From positions 2,852,001 through 2,916,000 of the forward strand of contig NZ_CP151275.1 in assembly GCF_038235435.1 (NCBI RefSeq): DNA of 64,000 nt, written 5' to 3'. The DNA is from Niveibacterium sp. SC-1. Lineage in GTDB: Bacteria; Pseudomonadota; Gammaproteobacteria; Burkholderiales; Rhodocyclaceae. Under the pieces are notes generated by a model that searched no databases, was not told the origin of the DNA, and was given only the letters and a program-made list of their open reading frames with translations. Position numbers and translations under genes: made by a program. This document shows, piece after piece, positions 57,233-64,000 of the stretch. Positions within the stretch are counted from its first letter, which is position 1. Each line of letters opens with the position of its first letter.

Positions 57233-59251
57233 TCAGCGGGCTTCGGTGCTGCTCACGGGCGGGGTCGCGGGCGGCGACGTTTTGCTGGTCCGGTGCAGTG
57301 ACGTCGCTTTCTTCTCGATTTTCTTCTCGACCGTCGCGGCAGAGATGTTGCCGTGCCTAGCCCGAGCGATCAGATCGTCGCAGGCCTGGTCCTCTGCGCT
57401 CCCGATCTGCACCAGCGGCAGGAGCGCCAGCGGCGGCGTCACGAAACCGAGCGCCACGGCCGCCGCGGCGCGCAAACTCAGCTGTGTGAGTTCGGGCCGC
57501 ACGGCCGGTTTCTTGAAGCTCCCCTTGATCAGGATCGGACCGCGCAGCGACACCAGGCTGATGTCCTTGGGTTTTACGTCCAGCCGCAGGTCCAGCGCCT
57601 CAGGACCGAAATCCACCCCGCCGCTACCGAGTACCACCTGCTTCTGGGTATCGATGACGAAGTTCTGGATCTGCGCATCCCCTTCCGTGCTCTTGAATTC
57701 GGCCACCATGCAGCGCACCGGCACCGGCTTGTCCCCGGCGAGGAAGATCGGCACGAGATTGGCGACATCCAGATTCGCCAGGCGCAGCAGCAGCTTGCTG
57801 ATCTCGCCGCCGCGCATGATGAAGGCCGCATCGCCGTCGGCGGTCGCGAGCATGCGCGCCACGGAATTCCCGTCCATGACGAGCGCTGCACGGCCGCCGA
57901 TCAGCCCCGCGTTCACCCGCTTGTTCTCACCCAGGGCAGGCATGATCCGGGTCAGTTGCAGGCGCTCGGCGGACACGTCGGCCTGCGTGTGGATGGGCGT
58001 CTTGGCAGTATCCATGTGGATCTTTGCGCGGACCGTCCCGTCAGCCAAGCCCAGCACCAGCGGATCGAGGCTCAGGCGACCATCATCAAGCCGCAGTCGG
58101 ACGTCCATATGGTCCAGCGGCAGCTGCTTGTCGATGATCTTCTCTCCACGGAAATGAACATCGGCGTTGGCAACGCGCAGCTTCTCGAGGTTGAACTCAT
58201 TCTGCGGCAAGACCTTGTTGCCCTTGGGCGTGACCGGCTTCCCAGCCTCGTTGCGCGCGCCGATGAAGCCGGACAGATCTTTCATGTCGAGTCGCTGCGA
58301 ACTCAAGTCAGCCTTGATGAAGCGGGGTTGCCTGCCCAGGTCCACCGCCCAGCTGCCCGCAAGGTCACTGTCCCCCACCTTGCCGGTGAAGCGGGTGAAG
58401 CGCCATTCCTGGCCTTCGTGCTCCAGCAGGCCGGCAAGCCGGTAGGCGGGCGTCGGCGGCAGGGGCAGGCGCAGGATGGGGAAGAGCTCGGCGAGACTCT
58501 TGCCCGCGAGCGTGAAGTTGATCGCCATGCCGCGTAACGTACGCACGTCGGTAACGGTGCCGTCCGCGGTGAAGCGCGTGTCGCCGATGCGCCCCTTGAA
58601 CTTGAGCGGGTACGGCGTGTTCGCATCGCGCAGGCCGAGCACGGCGCCACCGCTGCTGCTTACCTCGAAAGGCAGGTCGCGGTAGGAGCCGGTTCCCTCC
58701 GCGGTAATGCTGCCTTCGCGGTCCGTGGCGCCTTGCGTGACCGCCACCTTGGCGCGCAGCGAGGTTTTCTCCTTGGGCATTTCGACCCGCAGATCGCCGT
58801 CACGGATGTCCACACGCCCCACCCGCAACGTGCGCTCCGACGGGCTCGCTGTGTCTTTGGGCGAGTTCTTGAACACCCAGTTGCCCTGCCCCTGGTCGTT
58901 CTGCTCGATCAGCAGTTCGGGCCGGGTCACCGAGACATAAGGCAGCTCGACGCGCTTTTTGAGCAACGGCCACAGGCGCACCTGGAACTCCAGGCGCTCG
59001 ACCCGCGCCATGTCGCCTTGCTTGCTCCAGTCTGCGTTGCCCAGTACCAGCCCTTCGGCCGAAATGACGGGTTCGCGCGAGAGCTTCACATGCAGGTCGC
59101 CATTGATGGCAAAGCTGCGACCCGTCGCCGCGCTGATCTGGCGCGCGACGTAGGGTCGCAGCATGTTCCAGTCGAACACATAGATCGCGATGGCGATCAA
59201 GCCGGCAACAATGCCCAGGCCCAGGAGAGTGTTGCGCCTTCGTCCGGTCAT
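57233..59251 (-). CDS. AsmA-family envelope protein
   Basis: A 672-residue protein. One N-terminal membrane anchor (~8-28, LLGLGIVAGLIAIAIYVFDW) is followed by the AsmA N-terminal domain (RPYVARQISAATGRSFAING, LVLGNADWSKQGDMARVERL) and a long repeating beta structure to the C-terminus (DISLVSLRGPILIKGSFKKP). AsmA proteins bridge the periplasm and help move phospholipid. ATG 59251 is chosen because the longer frame adds a Cys/His-rich, unlikely N-terminus. Confidence 0.88.
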   Translation of the reverse strand: MTGRRRNTLLGLGIVAGLIAIAIYVFDWNMLRPYVARQISAATGRSFAINGDLHVKLSREPVISAEGLVLGNADWSKQGDMARVERLEFQVRLWPLLKKRVELPYVSVTRPELLIEQNDQGQGNWVFKNSPKDTASPSERTLRVGRVDIRDGDLRVEMPKEKTSLRAKVAVTQGATDREGSITAEGTGSYRDLPFEVSSSGGAVLGLRDANTPYPLKFKGRIGDTRFTADGTVTDVRTLRGMAINFTLAGKSLAELFPILRLPLPPTPAYRLAGLLEHEGQEWRFTRFTGKVGDSDLAGSWAVDLGRQPRFIKADLSSQRLDMKDLSGFIGARNEAGKPVTPKGNKVLPQNEFNLEKLRVANADVHFRGEKIIDKQLPLDHMDVRLRLDDGRLSLDPLVLGLADGTVRAKIHMDTAKTPIHTQADVSAERLQLTRIMPALGENKRVNAGLIGGRAALVMDGNSVARMLATADGDAAFIMRGGEISKLLLRLANLDVANLVPIFLAGDKPVPVRCMVAEFKSTEGDAQIQNFVIDTQKQVVLGSGGVDFGPEALDLRLDVKPKDISLVSLRGPILIKGSFKKPAVRPELTQLSLRAAAAVALGFVTPPLALLPLVQIGSAEDQACDDLIARARHGNISAATVEKKIEKKATSLHRTSKTSPPATPPVSSTEAR

Positions 59252-59519
59252 CTTCGTCCCGTCATAACTCTTCCGCGTGGCTGACGAGGCCACTGTAGGT
59301 ATGGCCAGCGCGTCATGGCAGCAGCCAGGACCGAAACCCGCGTAGGAGCTTTCCTGCGCAGGCCGCCAGGCGCCGCCACGGTGCATGCACCGGCATCGCG
59401 GCTGAAGGGCGCACCGTTGAGGTGCCCAAGGCCCGCCACGGGGGCATAGGGCCTGCGCTTGCCACTGGTGCGTAACTTGCTCAAGGCACCATCGACCCTT
59501 TCCACCCGGAGCCCGTGCA

Positions 59520-62500
59520 ATGTCGATTCACGTTGCCCTGCACCACCAGACCACCTACCGCTACGACCGCCCGATCAATCTTGGCCCGCAGGTGATCCGC
59601 CTGCGTCCTGCCCCCCATAGCCGCACCAGAATCCTCAGCTACTCGCTGCGGGTGTTGCCTTCCGAACACTTCATCAACTGGCAGCAGGACCCGCAATCGA
59701 ACTATCTGGCGCGCCTGGTCTTCCCGGAAAAAACCACGGAGCTCTCGGTCGAGGTCGACCTCGTGGCCGAGATGTCGGTGCTCAATCCCTTCGATTTCTT
59801 CCTTGAACCCTACGCGGACAACTTCCCCTTCGACTACGAAGCCGCACTCAAGGTCGAGCTCGCGCCCTATCTCAAACCCCTGCAGGGCGGCGCTCTGTTC
59901 GAGAAGTACATGGCGGCCGTGCCGCGAAACTCGACGCGCACCGTGGACTATCTGGTTGCCCTCAACCAGCGCCTGCAAGAGGACGTCGGTTATCTGATCC
60001 GTATGGAACCGGGCGTGCAGACGCCCGAGGAAACCCTGGAAAAGGCCTCCGGCTCCTGTCGTGATTCAGCCTGGCTGCTGGTCCAGGTGCTACGGCATCT
60101 GGGCCTGGCCGCGCGCTTCGTGTCCGGCTACCTGATCCAGCTTGTCGCCGACCAGAAGTCGCTCGACGGCCCCTCCGGCACCGAGGTCGACTTCACCGAC
60201 CTGCATGCCTGGTGCGAGGTCTACCTCCCCGGCGCGGGCTGGGTCGGGCTGGACCCGACCTCGGGCCTTTTCGCCGGCGAAGGTCACATTCCGCTCGCAT
60301 GCTCGCCCGAACCCTCCTCCGCCGCGCCGATCAGCGGCGAGCTCGACGAATGCGAGGTGACTTTCGAGCACCACATGTCCGTGCAGCGCATCTGGGAAGC
60401 CCCGCGCGTCACAAAGCCCTACACCGACGAGGACTGGTCCCGGATCGAAGCCCTCGGCCATGAAGTCGATCGTCGCCTGAGCGCGATGGACGTGCGCCTG
60501 ACCATGGGCGGCGAGCCCACCTTCGTGTCGATCGATGACCCCGACGGCGCGGAATGGAATACCGCTGCCCAGGGCCCGACCAAAAAGCGGCTGGCCGCGG
60601 AGCTCTACCATCGGCTGCGCGACAAATACGCGGCCCAGGGCCTGGTGCATTTCGGCCAGGGCAAGTGGTATCCGGGCGAGCAACTGCCACGCTGGTCGCT
60701 CAACTGCTATTGGCGCAAGGATGGCGAGCCCATCTGGCGCGACCCCACGTTGATTGCCGACGAGTCCGCCCCCGGCAATGCCGATGACATTCTCGCCGGC
60801 CGTTTCCTCCGCGGTGTCGCCGAACGCCTGGGCGTCACGCCGGAGTACGTCTTCCCCGCCTTCGAGGACGCCTTCTATTACCTGTGGCGCGAACGGCGCC
60901 TGCCGACCAACGTCGATCCCTTCGATTCACGGCTCGACGACGAGATGGAGCGTGAGCGGCTCAGCAAGGTGTTCTCCCAGGGCCTCAAGAAGGTCGTGGG
61001 CTATGCCCTGCCGATCGCCCGTGGGGGCGCCGGCCGCTGGCAGACCGGCCCGTGGTTCCTGCGCACCGAGCGTTGCTACCTGATCCCCGGCGACTCGCCT
61101 CTGGGCTACCGGATGCCGCTCGATTCCCAGCCCTGGACTTCGGCGACGGACTACCCCTGGATCCATGCCCCCGATCCTACGGTCAAGCGCGCCCCTCTGC
61201 CTGCACATGCCGAACTGCGGATGCAGCTGGCAGGCTCGCCCTATTCGCGCAGTGCCAAGGACTTCGACCCGGAGCTGACCTCGGGCAGCTTTGCGACCCG
61301 CCTCGGCCCCGCACCGCAGAACGGATCGCCGAACGGATCGCCCGGCACCCTCCGGACGCCCGGCGCGAAGGAAAGCGCGCACTGGGTCACCCGCTCGGCG
61401 ATGTGTGCCGAGCCGCGCAATGGCGTGCTCTACGTCTTCATGCCGCCCACCTCCCAGCTGGAGGACTACCTGGAACTGGTCGCCGCCATCGAAGCCACCG
61501 CGGAGAGCCTGCGCGCCCCGGTGCTGCTGGAAGGCTACGAGCCGCCCAAGGATGCCCGCCTGCAGCAGTTCCGCGTCACGCCCGACCCTGGCGTGATCGA
61601 AGTGAACATTCACCCCGCGGCGAGCTGGGACGATCTGGTCGAGCGCACCACGCACCTCTACGACAACGCCCGCGAATGCCGCCTGACCACCGAGAAGTTC
61701 ATGGTCGACGGCCGCCACACCGGCACCGGCGGCGGCAATCACTTCGTGCTCGGCGGCGAAACGGTGCTCGATTCGCCTTTCCTGCGCCGGCCGGACCTGC
61801 TCAAGAGCCTCATCGCGTACTGGCACAACCATCCCTCGCTCTCGTACCTGTTCTCGGGTCTTTTCATCGGCCCGACTTCGCAGGCGCCGCGCATCGACGA
61901 AGCGCGCAACGACTCGGTGTATGAAATCGAGATCGCCTTCCGGGAGATCGAGCGCCTGCGCCAGGAAGGGGATTGCCCCCCTTGGATGGCCGACCGCCTG
62001 CTGCGCAACTTGCTCATCGACGTGAGCGGCAACACCCACCGCTCCGAGTTCTGCATCGACAAGCTTTACTCGCCCGATGGCCCCACCGGACGCCTGGGCC
62101 TGCTCGAACTGCGCGCCTTCGAAATGCCCCCGCATGCGCGCATGAGCCTCACGCAGCAACTGCTGCTGCGCAGCCTCGTCGCCCGCTTCTGGGAACAGCC
62201 CTATGCGCCCAACCGTCTGGTGCGCTGGGGCACCGAACTGCACGACCGCTACCTCCTGCCGCACTTCGTGGAGCAGGACTTCGCGGACGTCGCGGAGGAA
62301 ATGCGGACCGCCGGCTACGCGATCCAGCAGGAATGGTTCGCGCCGCACTTCGAATTCCGCTTCCCGAAGATGGGCGACTACGCGGTCAAAGGCATGGAGC
62401 TGGAAGTGCGCAGCGCGCTGGAGCCCTGGCACGTCATGGGCGAGGAAGGCTCCGCCGGCGGCGCGGTGCGCTATGTGGACTCGTCCGTGGAGCGCGTGCA

Positions 62501-62900
62501 GGTGAAGCTCTCAGGCATGAGCTCGGACCGCTATATGCTCACCTGCAACGGGCGCCCGGTGCCGCTGCAGCCCACGGGGACCGTCGGCGAGTTCGTCGCC
62601 GGCGTGCGCTACCGGGCCTGGCAACCCTCCTCCGCCCTGCACCCGTCCATCGGCGTGGATGCGCCCCTGATCTTCGATCTGGTCGACACCTGGATGAACA
62701 AGAGTCTGGGCGGCTGCCAGTACCACGTCGCGCATCCGGGCGGTCGCAGCTATGACACCTTCCCGGTCAACGCCTTCGAAGCCGAAAGCCGTCGCCTCGC
62801 CCGCTTCTTCCGCATCGGGCATACGCCCGGTCGTGTTGCGCCAGGCGTGGAGCGGCCCTTGGCGGATTTCCCGTTCACGCTAGACTTGCGGCGCGCGTGA
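59520..62900 (+). CDS. Transglutaminase-like / DUF2126 protein
   Basis: A 1126-residue protein. Residues 1-270 are a bacterial transglutaminase-like domain (N-terminal HHQTTYRYDRPINLGPQVIR, Cys in GSCRDSAWLLVQVLRHLG, His in DLHAWCEVYLPGAGWVGLDP). The rest is DUF2126, including MGGEPTFVSIDDPDGAEWNT and YRGFVEGVEFRAWQ-like C-terminal pieces (AGVRYRAWQPSSALHPSIG). These genes are encoded with circularly permuted ATP-grasp and alpha-E proteins, as here, and are thought to form or cut amide bonds in a peptide-like compound. Confidence 0.92.
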   Translation: MSIHVALHHQTTYRYDRPINLGPQVIRLRPAPHSRTRILSYSLRVLPSEHFINWQQDPQSNYLARLVFPEKTTELSVEVDLVAEMSVLNPFDFFLEPYADNFPFDYEAALKVELAPYLKPLQGGALFEKYMAAVPRNSTRTVDYLVALNQRLQEDVGYLIRMEPGVQTPEETLEKASGSCRDSAWLLVQVLRHLGLAARFVSGYLIQLVADQKSLDGPSGTEVDFTDLHAWCEVYLPGAGWVGLDPTSGLFAGEGHIPLACSPEPSSAAPISGELDECEVTFEHHMSVQRIWEAPRVTKPYTDEDWSRIEALGHEVDRRLSAMDVRLTMGGEPTFVSIDDPDGAEWNTAAQGPTKKRLAAELYHRLRDKYAAQGLVHFGQGKWYPGEQLPRWSLNCYWRKDGEPIWRDPTLIADESAPGNADDILAGRFLRGVAERLGVTPEYVFPAFEDAFYYLWRERRLPTNVDPFDSRLDDEMERERLSKVFSQGLKKVVGYALPIARGGAGRWQTGPWFLRTERCYLIPGDSPLGYRMPLDSQPWTSATDYPWIHAPDPTVKRAPLPAHAELRMQLAGSPYSRSAKDFDPELTSGSFATRLGPAPQNGSPNGSPGTLRTPGAKESAHWVTRSAMCAEPRNGVLYVFMPPTSQLEDYLELVAAIEATAESLRAPVLLEGYEPPKDARLQQFRVTPDPGVIEVNIHPAASWDDLVERTTHLYDNARECRLTTEKFMVDGRHTGTGGGNHFVLGGETVLDSPFLRRPDLLKSLIAYWHNHPSLSYLFSGLFIGPTSQAPRIDEARNDSVYEIEIAFREIERLRQEGDCPPWMADRLLRNLLIDVSGNTHRSEFCIDKLYSPDGPTGRLGLLELRAFEMPPHARMSLTQQLLLRSLVARFWEQPYAPNRLVRWGTELHDRYLLPHFVEQDFADVAEEMRTAGYAIQQEWFAPHFEFRFPKMGDYAVKGMELEVRSALEPWHVMGEEGSAGGAVRYVDSSVERVQVKLSGMSSDRYMLTCNGRPVPLQPTGTVGEFVAGVRYRAWQPSSALHPSIGVDAPLIFDLVDTWMNKSLGGCQYHVAHPGGRSYDTFPVNAFEAESRRLARFFRIGHTPGRVAPGVERPLADFPFTLDLRRA

Positions 62901-62997
62901 AGCGGCTGCCGGAGCCGCTGGAGCGGGCCCCAGAGGGGGTCCGCTCGGCCTTGTCGACAGGTGCTCGCTCCGGCTGAGCGCGACCCGCCATAGCCGC

Positions 62998-64000
62998 ATG
63001 TTTTCCGCACTCTTCTCCGACTACCGCCCTCCTGAAGGCCTCTTCGACGAGGCCTTTGCCGCCGCACGCGAACCCCGCCCGCACTGGCAGGCGCTGGTCG
63101 CGCAGCTGCGTGCGGGTGGCCGCGATGCGCTGCGCGCCCAGGCCGAATCGCTGGCCCGCGCGGTGCAGCTCGACGGTGTCACTTACAACGTCTATGCCGA
63201 CCCCAAGGGCGCGGACCGTCCGTGGTCGCTGGACCCCTTGCCTTTCGTCATCGCCGCGGACGAGTGGCAAACGATCGCTGCTGGTGTCGCGCAACGGGCG
63301 CGGCTGCTCGACCGCCTGCTCGCCGACGTCTACGGTCCGCGCCATTTGCTGGCCGAAGGGCTGCTGCCCCCGGCACTGATCTTCGGCCACCCCGGCTATC
63401 TCTGGCCCTGCCAGGGCCTCAAGCCGCCAGGCGACCGTTGGTTGCACCTCTATGCGGTGGACCTCGCGCGCTCCTCCGACGGCCGCTGGTGGGTCATCCA
63501 TGACCGTACGCAAGGCCCATCCGGCGCCGGCTACGCGATGCAGAACCGCATCCTCGTGACCCGTGGCCTGCTGCAGCTGTTCCGCAGCCAGCGGATTGAG
63601 CATCTGGCGGAGTTCTTCCGCGGCATGCGCGAAACCCTCATGTCGAGCGTCCCGACGCGCGGCGAGCCACCGATGGTGGTACTGCTGACCCCGGGGCCGC
63701 TCAACGAGACGTACTTCGAGCATTCCCTGCTGGCCCGTCACCTGGGTTTCCCACTCGTCGAGGGCCAGGATCTGACCGTGCGGGACGATCGCGTCTTCCT
63801 CAAGACCCTGCAGGGCCTCAAGCCGGTGCACGGCATCCTGCGCCGGCTCGACGACGACTACTGTGACCCAGCCGAACTGCGCGCCGACTCGGCGCTGGGC
63901 GTGCCCGGCCTGCTCTCGGCCGCCCGCGCGGGCAACGTGCTGATCGCCAACGCGCTGGGCACCGGCCTGCTCGAAACCACCGGATTGCAAGGCTTCCTGC
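62998..64000 (+). CDS. Circularly permuted ATP-grasp protein, 3' end outside window
   Basis: At least 334 residues from ATG 62998 (MFSALFSDYRPPEGLFDEAF). The frame stays open to the window edge. VYADPKGADRPWSLDPLPFV, then RVRLLDRLL-type (RARLLDRLLADVYGPRHLLA) and DLARSSDGRWWVIHDRTQGP are typical of the DUF404/DUF407 circularly permuted ATP-grasp family. It lies 97 bases after the transglutaminase gene, in the same direction, as part of the same predicted amide-ligase operon. Confidence 0.9.
   Translation, partial: MFSALFSDYRPPEGLFDEAFAAAREPRPHWQALVAQLRAGGRDALRAQAESLARAVQLDGVTYNVYADPKGADRPWSLDPLPFVIAADEWQTIAAGVAQRARLLDRLLADVYGPRHLLAEGLLPPALIFGHPGYLWPCQGLKPPGDRWLHLYAVDLARSSDGRWWVIHDRTQGPSGAGYAMQNRILVTRGLLQLFRSQRIEHLAEFFRGMRETLMSSVPTRGEPPMVVLLTPGPLNETYFEHSLLARHLGFPLVEGQDLTVRDDRVFLKTLQGLKPVHGILRRLDDDYCDPAELRADSALGVPGLLSAARAGNVLIANALGTGLLETTGLQGFL

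Overview
The window is GC-rich and reads as the chromosome of a betaproteobacterium, most likely near the Rhodocyclales. This is inferred from gene content: acs next to a large VC_2705-type symporter, a CBS/DUF294 protein and a sensor-exonuclease fusion; class I fumarase; RdgC; a DUF3300/DUF2950 pair; and BigR with split YeeE/YedE genes. No rRNA or marker gene fixes the genus.

Bases 1 to about 31.4 kb are a lambda-like temperate siphovirus prophage whose left end lies outside the window. Divergent cro (minus) and cI-like (plus) genes sit at 20.1 kb. From pR, leftward genes run cro, a small orf, a CII-like regulator, a zinc-ribbon protein, a Toprim primase and an SF3-type helicase. A GTTAC repeat cluster at 16.0-16.2 kb is a candidate replication origin. 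Next come small and large terminase and a Mor-type activator. The head and tail genes follow: gpW, portal, ClpP protease-capsid fusion, cement protein, head-tail joining, tail terminator, tail tube and tape measure. Accessory genes break up this late module: brnT-brnA, a DUF4124 protein, an Rmf/CrpP-like protein, a Bro-N antirepressor, a proline-rich microprotein with a two-TM protein, and a DUF2513 protein.

Between cI and a second, near-identical operator-promoter at 24.5 kb (pL-like) lies a leftward accessory block. It holds a toxin-antitoxin-SecB-like chaperone (TAC) operon, a Tae4-like amidase with a Tai4-like immunity protein, and a small lipoprotein. From pL, a tightly overlapping rightward operon runs through DUF2303, a DEDD exonuclease, an HD hydrolase, an HNH endonuclease and a DUF4224 protein to a tyrosine integrase at 31.37 kb.

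From 31.7 to 34.7 kb there is an integron-type gene cassette with a matching attC site and a HEPN-like gene, a second damaged-looking cassette, an IS2-type IS3-family element with a 5-bp target duplication, and a tRNA/tmRNA 3'-end fragment followed by a terminator that may be an attachment site.

From 34.7 kb onward the sequence is ordinary chromosome. It holds tRNA-Arg and tRNA-Ser; an acetate block (symporter, CBS-DUF294 nucleotidyltransferase, sensor-exonuclease, acs); fumarase; a CorA/ZntB transporter; rdgC; a zinc metallopeptidase; a 7TM-DISM diguanylate cyclase; a HAD phosphatase; and a CpdA-like phosphodiesterase. After these come a BigR-type sulfur operon, secreted DUF2950/DUF3300 proteins, an AsmA protein, and a transglutaminase/DUF2126 plus ATP-grasp pair that runs off the right edge.
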